From the NCBI RefSeq assembly GCF_000188015.2, contig NZ_AEUX02000006.1, positions 310,001-374,000 of the forward strand: 64,000 nt of DNA. Direction: 5' to 3'. The stretch comes from Streptococcus ictaluri 707-05 (GTDB lineage Bacteria > Bacillota > Bacilli > Lactobacillales > Streptococcaceae). The notes below the pieces were generated by a model. That model saw nothing but the letters and a program-made list of their open reading frames with translations, made no database searches and was not told where the DNA came from. Position numbers and translations under genes: made by a program. Below, in pieces: positions 38,173 to 50,434 of the stretch (position 1 is its first letter; the number at the start of each line of letters is the position of its first letter).

Positions 38173-38241
38173 TTAGAAGGTTGATTAGCAAGAATGCCAT
38201 CAGTCATCGCTTCACTTTAGTTGCCTTAGTTAACCTTCTAA
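38173..38241 (+). repeat. Inverted repeat in the clpL 5' UTR
   Basis: TTAGAAGGTT (38173-38182) and AACCTTCTAA (38232-38241) are perfect 10-base arms, extendable by a G-U pair, enclosing about 49 bases just downstream of the promoter. It is not followed by a U run, so it is not a terminator; it may be a structured or thermosensing leader. Confidence 0.6.
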
Positions 38242-38293
38242 AAAGCATCCTATAAAAGGATTGCTTATTCTAAGCATAAACGAGGTATATACT

Positions 38294-40393
38294 ATGACAA
38301 ACTATTACGGAAAAGAACCTTTTGGAAACATGGATGATATTTTTAATCAACTCATGGGAAACATGGGCGGCTATCGTACTGAAAATCGACGCTACTTAGT
38401 GAATGGACGAGAAATGACCCCTGAAGAGTTTCAGCAATACCGCCAAACAGGGACATTAAACACGAGTACTTTGCAAGAACAAGGTCAAAAAACAAGTTCA
38501 TTACAAAAAGATGGTATCTTAAGTAAGTTAGGAACCAATTTAACGCAAGAGGCTCGTCAAGGTAAACTTGACCCAGTAATTGGTCGTAATAAGGAAATTC
38601 AAGCTACAGCTGAAATTTTAGCCAGACGGACTAAAAATAATCCTGTTTTAGTAGGAGATGCTGGTGTTGGGAAAACTGCTGTTGTAGAGGGTCTTGCTCA
38701 GGCTATTGTTAGTGGAGATGTCCCAGCTGCCATCAAAAACAAAGAAATTATCTCCATCGATATTTCTAACTTAGAAGCCGGAACACAATACCGTGGCGCT
38801 TTTGAAGAAAATATCCAAGGACTTATTTCAGAAGTTAAAGAAGCTGGTAATATTATCTTATTTTTTGATGAAATTCATCAAATGCTAGGAGCTGGTTCCA
38901 CTGGTGGTGATTCTGGCTCAAAAGGCTTGGCTGATATCCTAAAACCAGCTCTCTCAAGAGGCGAAATAACGGTTATTGGTGCTACAACTCAAGACGAGTA
39001 TCGTAATACGATTTTAAAAAATGCTGCTTTAGCACGACGATTTAATGAAGTTAAGGTTAATGCTCCCTCTGCTGAAGATACCTTCCATATTTTAATGGGT
39101 ATACGAAATCTTTATGAAAAACATCATAAGGTCATCTTGCCTGACAATGTCTTAAAAGCAGCGATTGATTATTCTGTTCAATATATTCCACAGCGTAGTT
39201 TGCCAGACAAGGCCATTGACCTGGTAGATATGACTGCTGCTCATTTGGCTGCTCAACATCCTGTTACGGATTTAAAGACGTTAGAAACAAGCATTGAGCA
39301 AGAAAAGATGAAGCAAGAAAAAGCTGTCGAAACAGAAGACTTTGAAAAAGCCCTTGCTGCTAAAAGCCGTATAGAAGAGCTTCAAAAACAGTTAGACAAT
39401 CATGATCAAGAACAAAAAGTAACAGCTACCATTAATGACATTGCTGAGTCTGTTGAGCGTTTAACTGGTGTGCCTGTTTCAAATATGGGAAGCAGCGACC
39501 TAGAAAGATTAAAAGAAATTAACAATCGACTTAAAGGTCATGTGATTGGTCAAGATGGTGCTGTTGAAGCTGTGGCACGCGCCATTCGTCGTAACCGTGC
39601 AGGCTTTGATGATGGTCATCGACCAATCGGATCCTTCTTATTTGTTGGTCCTACAGGTGTAGGTAAAACAGAGTTAGCGAAACAACTTGCTTTAGACCTC
39701 TTTGGTTCTAAAGATGCTATTATTCGTTTAGATATGTCTGAATATAGCGATCGTACTGCGGTTTCAAAATTAATTGGTACGACGGCTGGTTACGTTGGCT
39801 ATGACGATAATAAAAACACCCTCACCGAGCGTGTACGTCGTAACCCTTATGCCATTGTCTTACTAGATGAGATTGAAAAAGCTGATCCACAAGTTATTAC
39901 TCTTCTTTTGCAAGTACTTGACGACGGTCGTTTAACAGATGGTCAAGGCAATACTATTAATTTTAAAAATACGGTAATCATCGCTACTTCTAATGCCGGC
40001 TTTGGTTTCCAAGAAAGCCATGGTGAAGATAACCAAAAAATCATGGATAGAATTGCTCCCTATTTCCGACCTGAATTTTTAAACCGCTTCAATGGTGTCA
40101 TCGAATTCAATCATCTTAAAAAAGACGATTTAGAAGAAATTGTCAATCTCATGCTAAGCGAAGTCAATCAAACCATTGCTAAAAAAGGTATTCAACTTGA
40201 GGTTACAGATGCTGCTAAAGCTGAACTAATTGAATTAGGTTATGATCACGCAATGGGTGTACGTCCTCTAAGACGAGTCATCGAACAGGAGATTCGCGAC
40301 CGCATTACAGATTACTATCTTGATCATCCTCAGGTCAAAAACCTAGTTGCCGATTTAACAAACGGTCAAATTAGCATTGACGAAAAGAAATAA
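38294..40393 (+). CDS. clpL: ATP-dependent Clp ATPase ClpL
   Basis: 699 aa from the ATG at 38294 with a GAGG site; a TTG 33 bases upstream is not supported. ClpL is a Hsp100 disaggregase of Gram-positive cocci that works without a ClpP-binding loop. It lacks the usual double Clp-N repeat and has instead a short Asn/Gly/Met-rich N-terminus ([18 protein letters not shown]). AAA-1: Walker [12 protein letters not shown] near 122 and Walker [11 protein letters not shown] short coiled middle domain (about 340-385) precedes AAA-2: [11 protein letters not shown] near 455 and [12 protein letters not shown], with [11 protein letters not shown] near the C-terminus. Stress-induced through CtsR in relatives. 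Confidence 0.93.
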   Translation: MTNYYGKEPFGNMDDIFNQLMGNMGGYRTENRRYLVNGREMTPEEFQQYRQTGTLNTSTLQEQGQKTSSLQKDGILSKLGTNLTQEARQGKLDPVIGRNKEIQATAEILARRTKNNPVLVGDAGVGKTAVVEGLAQAIVSGDVPAAIKNKEIISIDISNLEAGTQYRGAFEENIQGLISEVKEAGNIILFFDEIHQMLGAGSTGGDSGSKGLADILKPALSRGEITVIGATTQDEYRNTILKNAALARRFNEVKVNAPSAEDTFHILMGIRNLYEKHHKVILPDNVLKAAIDYSVQYIPQRSLPDKAIDLVDMTAAHLAAQHPVTDLKTLETSIEQEKMKQEKAVETEDFEKALAAKSRIEELQKQLDNHDQEQKVTATINDIAESVERLTGVPVSNMGSSDLERLKEINNRLKGHVIGQDGAVEAVARAIRRNRAGFDDGHRPIGSFLFVGPTGVGKTELAKQLALDLFGSKDAIIRLDMSEYSDRTAVSKLIGTTAGYVGYDDNKNTLTERVRRNPYAIVLLDEIEKADPQVITLLLQVLDDGRLTDGQGNTINFKNTVIIATSNAGFGFQESHGEDNQKIMDRIAPYFRPEFLNRFNGVIEFNHLKKDDLEEIVNLMLSEVNQTIAKKGIQLEVTDAAKAELIELGYDHAMGVRPLRRVIEQEIRDRITDYYLDHPQVKNLVADLTNGQISIDEKK

Positions 40394-40411
40394 ACCTAAC
40401 CTTAGATAACT

Positions 40412-40461
40412 AAAAAGAGCCTGTCTTTTTCTGGATACACCAGATTAGACAGGCTCTTTTT
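40412..40461. terminator. Bidirectional terminator after clpL
   Basis: AAAAAGAGCCTGTC (40412-40425) and GACAGGCTCTTTTT (40448-40461) are perfect 14-base arms between convergent genes; the second overlaps the last codons of the minus-strand gene. Confidence 0.88.
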
Positions 40462-41182
40462 GATTCGTAATGTAAAAGGTTAATTTTTCTTCACCTAACA
40501 ATTCAAGTCTTCTTCCATATTTAATATAGTCGAAATAACCGATTCCTTCGATGGTTTCTTTGGAAAGGTAAGAACTATATTTAGGTAATTCTTTAATATC
40601 AATGGTACGTAAGATACGGTTAACCCTTCCTTTTAGCACTACTGCTGATAAGCGTCCAGATTTTCCATCATATTGACCACCAATATTAGTAGCTACCTTG
40701 CTCAATGCTTGATCTAAAAGTTGTTCTAGCTCACTAAAACTGGGAAGACTTTCTTCTACAACTTTTTGCTCATCAAGACTCAATTGGTCAGAAGATGTCT
40801 CATTAGGATTTAGCGTTTTGAGTAGTTCTTTTTTCTGATACTCCAAAATATGATTGATGAATGCCATTTTATCAATTTGGGTACGAAAGCTTAGAGTAAC
40901 CTTATTCCCCTTGATCTCTAAGAGCATTTCAGGTGTCTTAAGCAATTTCTCATCAATAGAAAAATTTCCGTTAAGTCCCGCTATTTTTTTTGCAAATTCG
41001 TCACCTAATTTCTCATCAATAGTTGTGGATCTCCATACCCCATCAATGGAGCTATTGTTATATCTAAACAGAAATAAGGTTACAAGCATAGCAAGTAACA
41101 GACATAAAATAACAGAGGCATTACATAAGTTTGAAAAGCTTCTTTCACTTTTTTTGCCCTGGCCTTTTGCTACTAGTTTCAT
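40445..41182 (-). CDS. Membrane-anchored protein of unknown function
   Basis: About 245 aa from the ATG at 41182, the third of three tandem ATGs and the one best spaced from AAGGAG. The N-terminus is short and basic, followed by a single membrane helix (ASVILCLLLAMLVTLFLF) and an extracellular domain of about 190 residues. That domain begins SSIDGVWRSTTIDEKLG and includes a stretch LLEIKGNKVTLSFRTQ that suggests a beta-rich fold; it has no cysteines and no catalytic motif. The bulk looks like other streptococcal secreted hypotheticals, but I do not recognise the family. It is convergent with clpL and divergent from nothing obvious. Confidence 0.6.
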   Translation of the reverse strand: MKLVAKGQGKKSERSFSNLCNASVILCLLLAMLVTLFLFRYNNSSIDGVWRSTTIDEKLGDEFAKKIAGLNGNFSIDEKLLKTPEMLLEIKGNKVTLSFRTQIDKMAFINHILEYQKKELLKTLNPNETSSDQLSLDEQKVVEESLPSFSELEQLLDQALSKVATNIGGQYDGKSGRLSAVVLKGRVNRILRTIDIKELPKYSSYLSKETIEGIGYFDYIKYGRRLELLGEEKLTFYITNQKEPV

Positions 41183-41305
41183 CATCATCTCCTTAATATT
41201 AGATAGTAGCATTTTGTAATTAACCAGTCAAGAAAATTCTATATTCTATTGTGGTTAAAAAACACTCTCTCAAGAGAATGTTTCAAAAAATAATGGTGAA
41301 TATCA

Positions 41306-41905
41306 TTATAATTGGTCTAAAATAGTGTCCCAAGACTCATCAATACCAATACGATCAACCGAAGAAAAGAGAATAAAGGAATCTGTTTTATCAAAGTTCA
41401 ATTTCTTTTTAATCATTGATTCATGCTTGTCCCACTTCCCTCGTGGAATTTTATCAGCTTTAGTTGCTACAACAATGACGGGAATCTCATAATACTTCAG
41501 AAATTCATACATTTGAATATCTTCTTTAGATGGCTCGTGACGAAGGTCTACAAGACTAACAACTGCACGAAGATTATCTCGTGAAGTCATGTATTCTTCA
41601 ATCATTTTTCCCCATCTTGCTCGTTCCGTTTTGGACACTTTAGCATAACCATAACCAGGAACATCGACAAATCGTAATTTATCATCAATGTTAAAAAAAT
41701 TTAGCAACTGTGTTTTACCAGGCTTGCTAGAGGTACGCGCCAAATTTTTACGGCCTAATAAAGTATTGATAAAACTTGATTTTCCTACATTAGAACGACC
41801 TGCCAGTGCAATTTCTGGCAAGTCATCTTGAGGGTAATGCGATTTATTAGCGGCACTAAGTAAAATCGAGGCGTTATGTGTGTTTAAAAACTGTTCTTCA
41901 GACAT
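41306..41905 (-). CDS. ysxC: Ribosome biogenesis GTPase YsxC/EngB
   Basis: 199 aa essential GTPase for late 50S assembly. G1 is [10 protein letters not shown] near residue 36, G2 lies in [10 protein letters not shown]3 is DVPGYG near 80, G4 is TKAD near 147, and G5 is FSSV. The gene lies nine bases after clpX, the standard clpX-ysxC pair of Firmicutes, and both are probably on one transcript with dfrA. Confidence 0.95.
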   Translation of the reverse strand: MSEEQFLNTHNASILLSAANKSHYPQDDLPEIALAGRSNVGKSSFINTLLGRKNLARTSSKPGKTQLLNFFNIDDKLRFVDVPGYGYAKVSKTERARWGKMIEEYMTSRDNLRAVVSLVDLRHEPSKEDIQMYEFLKYYEIPVIVVATKADKIPRGKWDKHESMIKKKLNFDKTDSFILFSSVDRIGIDESWDTILDQL

Positions 41906-41914
41906 AGCGTCTCC

Positions 41915-43141
41915 TTATGCTGTTTCTAAAATGGGTTTACCTAAGCCTTCAACAGCTTCTTTTGTAATACGAACTTTGGTAATCTCTTCTTGGCTTGGTA
42001 CTTCAAACATGATATCTAGCATGGTTTCTTCGATAATTGATCTTAGACCCCTAGCACCTGTCTTACGAGCAATGGCTTTAGTTGCAATTGCCTCAAGCGC
42101 TTCTTTATCAAATGTAAGTTCTACACCATCATATGACAGTAAGGCTTGATACTGTTTCACTAAGGCATTCTTAGGCTCTGTTAAAATATTAATCAAATCA
42201 TCTGTTGTCAGTTGCTCCAATGCCGCTACAACAGGCAAGCGACCAATAAATTCAGGGATAAGTCCAAATTTTTGAATGTCTTCAGAGATAATTTCCTGCA
42301 TATAAGAGGCACTGTCATCAATCTTACGACTATTTTGACCAAAACCAATAACTTTTTCACCCAATCTTTGCTTAACAATATCTTCAATGCCATCAAAGGC
42401 ACCACCAACAATAAACAAGATGTTCTTGGTATCAATTTGAATCATTTCTTGATTAGGGTGTTTACGACCACCTTGAGGAGGGACACTAGCAACGGTCCCT
42501 TCAATAATTTTTAGCAAGGCTTGCTGGACACCTTCTCCTGAAACATCCCGTGTAATCGAAACATTTTCGCCTTTTTTAGCAATCTTATCGATCTCATCAA
42601 CATAGATAATCCCACGCTCAGCACGCTCAACATTATAATCTGCTGCTTGAATCAATTTAAGAAGAATATTTTCAACGTCTTCTCCCACATAACCTGCTTC
42701 GGTTAAAGAAGTAGCATCTGCAATTGCAAAAGGAACATTTAAACTTTTGGCTAAGGTTTGAGCTAAGAACGTCTTTCCTGATCCTGTTGGTCCAATCATC
42801 AAAATGTTTGATTTTTGTAAATCAACATCTTCATCTCGACTCTCAGTAAACGAAACACGCTTATAATGGTTGTAAACAGCTACTGAAAGCGCACGTTTAG
42901 CGCGCTCTTGACCAACCACATATTGGTTTAAAATAGCTAATAACTCTTTTGGTTTTGGCACTTCAGCTAAGTCAGCTAGGACTTCTTCTGCTAGTTCTTC
43001 TTTAATAATCTCTTGTGATAAGGCAACACATTCGTCACAAATAAAAACGTTATTGCCTGCTATAATTTTTTTGACTTCATCTTGGCTCTTGCCACAAAAT
43101 GAGCAATGTACCTTGATATCGTTAGTACGATTTCCTGCCAT
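41915..43141 (-). CDS. clpX: ATP-dependent Clp protease ATP-binding subunit ClpX
   Basis: 408 aa. The N-terminal C4 zinc finger ([10 protein letters not shown] and [10 protein letters not shown]) recognises substrates; the AAA+ domain has Walker [13 protein letters not shown] near 120 and Walker [10 protein letters not shown] near 185; the ClpP-binding IGF-type loop is VIGFGQ near 267; sensor-2 is [13 protein letters not shown] near 370. It unfolds substrates for ClpP. Full length. Confidence 0.97.
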   Translation of the reverse strand: MAGNRTNDIKVHCSFCGKSQDEVKKIIAGNNVFICDECVALSQEIIKEELAEEVLADLAEVPKPKELLAILNQYVVGQERAKRALSVAVYNHYKRVSFTESRDEDVDLQKSNILMIGPTGSGKTFLAQTLAKSLNVPFAIADATSLTEAGYVGEDVENILLKLIQAADYNVERAERGIIYVDEIDKIAKKGENVSITRDVSGEGVQQALLKIIEGTVASVPPQGGRKHPNQEMIQIDTKNILFIVGGAFDGIEDIVKQRLGEKVIGFGQNSRKIDDSASYMQEIISEDIQKFGLIPEFIGRLPVVAALEQLTTDDLINILTEPKNALVKQYQALLSYDGVELTFDKEALEAIATKAIARKTGARGLRSIIEETMLDIMFEVPSQEEITKVRITKEAVEGLGKPILETA

Positions 43142-43171
43142 GATTCCTCTAACTTTCTCTTATCGATCTTT

Positions 43172-43342
43172 TTAAAATAATGTGCCATAAAAGGCATGAA
43201 TGGTATTGACTAGATTAGTAAAGGCATTTAGTAAGAAAACAACTCCTAATCCATAGCGATTTTTTTTGAAGGCGGGGATTGCACATAGAATACAAATCGC
43301 ACACAAAAAAGCCGTAAATACCCCAAAAATACTACGCTGCAT
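43172..43342 (-). CDS. Small hydrophobic protein between dfrA and clpX
   Basis: 56 aa: one N-terminal membrane helix (FGVFTAFLCAICILCAIPAF), a KKNR turn, and a second hydrophobic segment (YGLGVVFLLNAFTNLVNTI). It sits between dfrA and clpX in the same direction, 30 bases from clpX and 20 bases from dfrA. I believe a small protein of this size is conserved at this place in other streptococci. Function is unknown; it is likely a two-helix membrane peptide. Confidence 0.7.
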   Translation of the reverse strand: MQRSIFGVFTAFLCAICILCAIPAFKKNRYGLGVVFLLNAFTNLVNTIHAFYGTLF

Positions 43343-43361
43343 CACTTATCATCTCCCTGCT

Positions 43362-43859
43362 TTAATCATGTCCTAGTATAGTCACTGTAAAATCATAAGG
43401 ATTTTTATCATCTTTAGGATAAAAGATTTCTTTTTCCTTAACAAAGTGACTAAGCTCTAATTGAGGACGATAAGTATCTCCTTGAAAACGATGGTGAACA
43501 ACTGTTTTAATAATACGATCAAAATGACCATCAAAACTTTCTAGAACTTGGCTACCACCAATAACATAAAGAGATTTTTCTTGAGCATGATACCACTCTA
43601 AGACCTGCTCTAAACTAGTTACAGTTACAACTCCTGGTACAGGATAAGTCTCGTCTCGTGTCATGACAAGGGTTTGACGATTGGGCAAGAGACGGCGCTG
43701 CATCCCTTCAAAGGTAACTCGTCCCATCAAAATGGCTTGATTTAAGGTGGTTTCTTTAAAGTGTTGGAGTTCTTTTGGCAAGTACCAAGGTAATTTACCA
43801 TCTACACCAATAAGGCCTGACTGATCTTCTGCCCAAATGGCTATTATTTCCTTTGTCAT
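43362..43859 (-). CDS. dfrA: Dihydrofolate reductase
   Basis: 165 aa from the ATG at 43859 (MTKEIIAIWAEDQSGLIG), preferred for its AAGGA site; an ATG five codons upstream is possible. It reduces dihydrofolate with NADPH and is the trimethoprim target. Motifs: WAEDQSGLIGVDGKLPWYLP with the catalytic acidic/WP pattern, ILMGRVTFEGM, and LYVIGGSQVLE near 98. It lies just downstream of thyA, which makes dihydrofolate. Trimethoprim susceptibility cannot be told by eye. Confidence 0.94.
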   Translation of the reverse strand: MTKEIIAIWAEDQSGLIGVDGKLPWYLPKELQHFKETTLNQAILMGRVTFEGMQRRLLPNRQTLVMTRDETYPVPGVVTVTSLEQVLEWYHAQEKSLYVIGGSQVLESFDGHFDRIIKTVVHHRFQGDTYRPQLELSHFVKEKEIFYPKDDKNPYDFTVTILGHD

Positions 43860-43939
43860 CTCTATTTCCTTCAATTTGAACTTTCTTTATTTTATCAAAT
43901 TTTCGATTAAAATGCTCACAAAAAAATCCGTCTCAAGCC

Positions 43940-44779
43940 CTATATAGCAAGGTCAAACTTTAATTGTGGTTTGACTGGTTGATACTCAAGCAACTCAAAA
44001 TCTTCTGGCTTGATATCAAAGAAATTAGTACCATCAGGTACATTTAAAACTAGTTTTGGCTGACAATCAGAGGCTTCTCGCTTGAGCAATTCATTGGCTT
44101 GGGGAAACTGATTATCATAGATATGAAGATTATTGACAAAGTAGAAGAATTTACCAACTTTCCAACCAAAGTGTTTAGCAATCATCATCTGCAAGGCAAC
44201 ATATTGCATAGCATTAATATGATGTGCTACCAACATATCATTAGAGCGTTGAGTTAATGTCGCATCTAAATAAAGCTCGCCATCTACTCGTCTAACATCG
44301 AACATGGTTTGAAAAGCACACGGCAAAAGCCCTTCTGTCTCTTCAAAGGCTTCATAGTCCCATAAGGAAATGACATTACGACGATTCCATGGATTATCCG
44401 CCAATTGCTTTAATAGTTTTTCAATAATCTTGTGCTTTTTCACAATGGCTCCATAACGTTCGCCAATTGTTCTTGTTTGACCGACTTCCCATTCATTCCA
44501 ATAATGAACCTGATACTTATTTTCTAAAAGGTCAAGGCTATTACTTTGGTCTTGATAAATCCAAAACAGCTCCTTAATCGCGGATTTGATTGGAATAGGG
44601 CGTAAAGTTGTGATAGGAAATTCCCCTTTTGATAAGTCGTATTCAGCAAAAGAACCCGTGATATATTTGGAATTAGCTGTTTTCCCATCTTTGTATTTTG
44701 GTCTTGCTTGTTCGCTAAAGACACCCTCATCTATTATTTTCTTAATATTAGCTTTAAATACGCGATCTGCTTTTGTCAT
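43940..44779 (-). CDS. thyA: Thymidylate synthase
   Basis: 279 aa. It methylates dUMP to dTMP using methylene-tetrahydrofolate. The catalytic cysteine is in [15 protein letters not shown] near residue 155, with the dUMP-binding [18 protein letters not shown] near 182 and the NNLHIYDNQ stretch near 222. It leads dfrA, the 56-aa gene, clpX and ysxC in the same direction. The length fits the streptococcal form. Confidence 0.95.
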   Translation of the reverse strand: MTKADRVFKANIKKIIDEGVFSEQARPKYKDGKTANSKYITGSFAEYDLSKGEFPITTLRPIPIKSAIKELFWIYQDQSNSLDLLENKYQVHYWNEWEVGQTRTIGERYGAIVKKHKIIEKLLKQLADNPWNRRNVISLWDYEAFEETEGLLPCAFQTMFDVRRVDGELYLDATLTQRSNDMLVAHHINAMQYVALQMMIAKHFGWKVGKFFYFVNNLHIYDNQFPQANELLKREASDCQPKLVLNVPDGTNFFDIKPEDFELLEYQPVKPQLKFDLAI

Positions 44780-44981
44780 GTCAAAACCTTCCTAAGAGCA
44801 TACTTCTTACTATTTTATCTAATTTTTGATGAAAATACCAGAATAAAAACCATTTTGTCTTTTATTAGCACCAATGTGGTCAAAAAGTCTCTGGCTTGAT
44901 TTAGATTAAATCGACTAATTTTTTTGTAAAATATGATAAAATGGATGAAGCTAGAAATTAGAATAAATAAGAAGGACAATT

Positions 44982-46163
44982 ATGATAATTGGAATTGATA
45001 AAATTGGCTTTGCAACTAGTCAGTATGTCTTAAAAATGGAAGATTTAGCTGACGCACGCCAGACAGATCCAGCCAAATTCAAAAAAGGACTCCTACTAGA
45101 CTCTTTGAGCATTAGTCCTATTACTGAAGACATTGTGACTTTGGCTGCTTCAGCAGCAGATGACATTTTAACAGAAGAAGATAAACAAGAGATTGACATG
45201 GTTATTCTGGCAACAGAATCCAGTATTGATCAATCCAAAGCAGCAAGCATTTATGTTCACCACTTAATGGGAATTCAGCCTTTTGCTCGCTCTATTGAAA
45301 TGAAGGAAGCTTGCTATAGCGGTACTGCTGCTCTTGATTACGCCCGATTACACGTTGCCCTCCATCCTAAATCACGGGTCTTAGTAATTGCCAGCGATAT
45401 TGCCAAATATGGTATTGCTTCAAGTGGAGAGCCCACTCAAGGAGCGGGCAGTATCACCATGTTAATCACAGAAAATCCTCGTATATTGGCTTTAAACAAC
45501 GACAATCTTTCTCAAACACGGGATATTATGGATTTTTGGCGGCCTAATTATACTGATACTCCTTTTGTCGATGGCCTTTATTCAACCAAGCAGTATTTAG
45601 ATTCCTTAGAAACCACTTGGAAAGTTTATCAGGATAGAGAAAAAACAGACCTTAATCACTTTGATGCTTTTTGCTTTCACATTCCGTTTCCAAAATTATC
45701 CCTAAAGGGCTTAACAAAGCTCATTGAGGACACCGAAGCCCTACCTCTCCAACAAAGGGATAAGCTTTTAGAGGCTTTTGAAGCCTCCATTAGTTATAAC
45801 CGTCAAATTGGGAATATCTATACTGGTTCTCTTTACCTCAGCTTCCTCTCTCTTTTAGAAAACAGTGCTAATTTAAAAGCTGGCGATAAAATTGGCTTCT
45901 TTAGCTATGGGTCTGGAGCTGTCAGCGAGATTTTTTCAGGAAACTTAGTGCCTGGTTACCAACAGATGCTTAAAAAAGATCGCCAAAAGCAATTGGACCA
46001 ACGCCAACTTCTCACTGTTGATCAATACGAACGTTTGTTTTATGAAGAAGCTTCACTTGATGACAATGGGGATGCCTTATTTAATCGCTATCTGACTGGC
46101 AAATTTGCCTTAGTAGAAATCAAAAACAATCAACGAATTTATCAAAACAATGACAAAAGATAA
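44982..46163 (+). CDS. mvaS: Hydroxymethylglutaryl-CoA synthase
   Basis: 393 aa. It condenses acetyl-CoA with acetoacetyl-CoA to HMG-CoA, the entry to the mevalonate pathway. The catalytic cysteine is in EMKEACYSGTAALDYA near residue 110, the histidine in FCFHIPFPKL near 232, and the general base glutamate in LATESSIDQSKAAS near 78. It overlaps mvaA by 14 bases. The unit is convergent with the fni-mvaK2-mvaD-mvaK1 operon, so all mevalonate enzymes lie within about 6.4 kb. Confidence 0.95.
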   Translation: MIIGIDKIGFATSQYVLKMEDLADARQTDPAKFKKGLLLDSLSISPITEDIVTLAASAADDILTEEDKQEIDMVILATESSIDQSKAASIYVHHLMGIQPFARSIEMKEACYSGTAALDYARLHVALHPKSRVLVIASDIAKYGIASSGEPTQGAGSITMLITENPRILALNNDNLSQTRDIMDFWRPNYTDTPFVDGLYSTKQYLDSLETTWKVYQDREKTDLNHFDAFCFHIPFPKLSLKGLTKLIEDTEALPLQQRDKLLEAFEASISYNRQIGNIYTGSLYLSFLSLLENSANLKAGDKIGFFSYGSGAVSEIFSGNLVPGYQQMLKKDRQKQLDQRQLLTVDQYERLFYEEASLDDNGDALFNRYLTGKFALVEIKNNQRIYQNNDKR

Positions 46164-47430
46164 TCTAAATTGGACAGGATTTTATAAAAAAAGTCTTGAA
46201 GAACGACTCCAACTCATTGAAGAGCAAGAACTTTTAGGTCAAGATGACTTTACTACTCTTCAGCAAGATAAGCTCTTGCCTCTTAGCACAGCTAATCAGA
46301 TGACAGAAAATGTATTAGGCAGATTGGCTTTGCCTTTTAGTTTGGCTCCTGATTTTTTAGTGAATGGCAAATCCTATCATGTTCCTATGGTCACCGAAGA
46401 ACCTTCTGTTGTAGCAGCAGCCTCTTTTGCAGCCAAATTAATTGGCCGTTGTGGTGGCTTTTCCGCAAAAGTACTTAATCGACAAATGATTGGGCAAGTA
46501 GCTCTTTATGATATTAAAGCGATGGAAAAGGCTAAACAAGCTATCCTATCACATCAAGAAAGTCTCTTATCACAAGCTAATGAAGCCTACCCTTCCATTA
46601 TGAAGCGAGGGGGCGGCGCTAGAACTCTTCATGTCGAAGAAAAAGACGACTTTTTAATTGTCTATCTAGCTATTGATACGCAAGAAGCCATGGGAGCTAA
46701 TATGGTCAATACCATGATGGAAAGTCTGGTTCCTGACTTAGAATCTCTGAGTCAAGGGCTAAGTCTTATGGCTATTTTATCCAACTATGCTACAGAATCC
46801 TTGGTTCAAACAACTTGTCGTATCCCCATACGTTATCTCAACCCAGAAAAAGAACAAGCCCTTTTACTCGCTAAAAAAATGGTCTTAGCCAGTCAATTAG
46901 CTCAGGTAGATCCTTACCGAGCAGCTACTCATAATAAAGGGATTTTCAATGGTATTGATGCAGTGGTTATGGCTACTGGTAATGATTGGCGAGCTATTGA
47001 AGCTGGAGCGCATGCCTATGCGGCTAAAGATGGCCAATATAAAGGCTTAAGTCAGTGGACCTTTGACGAGGCCAACCAAGAGCTAGTTGGTCAGCTCAGT
47101 TTGCCTATGCCTATCGCAACAAAAGGAGGCTCTATTGGTCTCAACCCTACTGTTTCTGTTGCTCATCGCTTCCTTAACAATCCTTCTGCCAAAGAGTTAG
47201 CTCAAGTGATTGTTTCACTTGGCTTAGCTCAAAATTTTGCAGCTCTTAAGGCTCTGACTTCCTCTGGTATTCAAGCTGGACATATGAAGTTACAAGCCAA
47301 ATCACTGGCGCTTTTAGCGGGAGCTAGTGAGAAAGAAGTCAAAGATTTGGTTAAACTATTGCTGAATCATAAACCTATGAATCTCGAAAAAGCAGAGAAT
47401 CTGCTCAAGTCTCTTCGTCAAGACAAATAA
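46150..47430 (+). CDS. mvaA: Hydroxymethylglutaryl-CoA reductase (class II)
   Basis: 426 aa. It reduces HMG-CoA to mevalonate. Bacterial class II features: the catalytic Glu region PMVTEEPSVVAAASFAAK near residue 78, GANMVNTMME near 180, DAVVMATGNDWRAIEAGAHA split near 277, and GGSIGLNPT near 330. It has no membrane anchor and works in the cytosol. Translationally coupled to mvaS by their overlap. Confidence 0.95.
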   Translation: MTKDNLNWTGFYKKSLEERLQLIEEQELLGQDDFTTLQQDKLLPLSTANQMTENVLGRLALPFSLAPDFLVNGKSYHVPMVTEEPSVVAAASFAAKLIGRCGGFSAKVLNRQMIGQVALYDIKAMEKAKQAILSHQESLLSQANEAYPSIMKRGGGARTLHVEEKDDFLIVYLAIDTQEAMGANMVNTMMESLVPDLESLSQGLSLMAILSNYATESLVQTTCRIPIRYLNPEKEQALLLAKKMVLASQLAQVDPYRAATHNKGIFNGIDAVVMATGNDWRAIEAGAHAYAAKDGQYKGLSQWTFDEANQELVGQLSLPMPIATKGGSIGLNPTVSVAHRFLNNPSAKELAQVIVSLGLAQNFAALKALTSSGIQAGHMKLQAKSLALLAGASEKEVKDLVKLLLNHKPMNLEKAENLLKSLRQDK

Positions 47431-47445
47431 CAATAAATTAACTCT

Positions 47446-47501
47446 CAAAAAACCCTATCAGATTCTAAATCTCAGTGAGATTAGTTTCAGATAGGGTTTT
47501 T
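47446..47501. terminator. Bidirectional terminator between mvaA and fni
   Basis: AAAAACCCTATC and GATAGGGTTTTT pair over 12 bases, with an inner ATCTC/GAGAT hairpin. It lies between the two convergent mevalonate units and overlaps the fni stop. Confidence 0.85.
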
Positions 47502-47504
47502 AAC

Positions 47505-49489
<1,985 letters not shown>

Positions 49490-49497
<8 letters not shown>

Positions 49498-50434
49498 CAG
49501 GCAGTTCCTTTGTTTTTGACACAATGATAGAATAGTCGGCTCCTAGAATCTCTGCTAATGTTTCGAGATCCTTTTCAAGACACAATACCTTAACATTTGG
49601 GCCCGCATCCATAGTGAAATAACATGAGAAACCTTCTTGACGCAAGGCTTTCACTCGCTCCATGGCGAGGTAAGAAGCTTCTGTCAAATAAGAAAAAGAA
49701 GGATTGGCTGTCAAGGTCGTCGCATGCATGGCTAAGGCATTAGCCTCTGTTAGCTCACCAAATTTCTCAAAATCATTAGCTTTAAGATAAGTCAACATCT
49801 GCTGATAATCTTGCTCTGATTGTCTGATCCAGTCGTCAAAATTCCTTGATGTTTCACGACATAGCTTCATTCCGTCACGACTTGAAACAGGTTTTTTGGT
49901 ATCATCTAAAACCAATATAATCATGGCTAGTTTCAAATCAGTTTCTACCTTATAAATAGCGCCACTATCTTTATCCCAAGCTGTTACAGGACCAAAAAAA
50001 GAACGCGAAGATGAGCCCGAAGCAAACTTTGCTTTTTGAGCAAGAGCTTCAATATCTAAACCTGACTTAAAGAGCTGATTACATGCTTTTACTAAAGCTG
50101 AAAGCCCGCTAGAACTCGAAGAAAGTCCTGCTGCTGTCGGCATGTTATTGTTGGTGTCGACTTTAACAAAAGCCTGCCCCTCTTGACGAAATTGATTGAT
50201 GATAGCTGTTATTTTCGCGTGCTCTTTATCATCTTGTAATTTTCCATTGATATAGAATTGGTCACTCTTGGCCTCTTGAGGCAAAAAAGAAACACTGGTT
50301 GTGGTGTACATATTCTCTAAAGTCAAGGAAATACTAGAGGTTGAGGGAATCATTTTTTCTTGATTTTCTTTCCCCCAGTATTTAATAATTGCAATATTTG
50401 CATAGGATGTCACAGTTACAACATTTGGATCCAC
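49490..50434 (-). CDS. mvaD: Diphosphomevalonate decarboxylase
   Basis: 314 aa GHMP-family enzyme making IPP from mevalonate diphosphate with ATP. Motifs: SYANIAIIKYWGKENQEKM near residue 11, NNMPTAAGLSSSSSGLSALV near 100 and AGPNVKVL near 279; the catalytic Asp is in the SSRDGMKLCRETS region. It sits between mvaK1 and mvaK2 with overlaps on both sides. Confidence 0.95.

Noticed and set aside
38261..38293. Earlier TTG start for clpL
   Set aside because: No ribosome site precedes it, whereas the ATG at 38294 has GAGG at good spacing and matches the family N-terminus.
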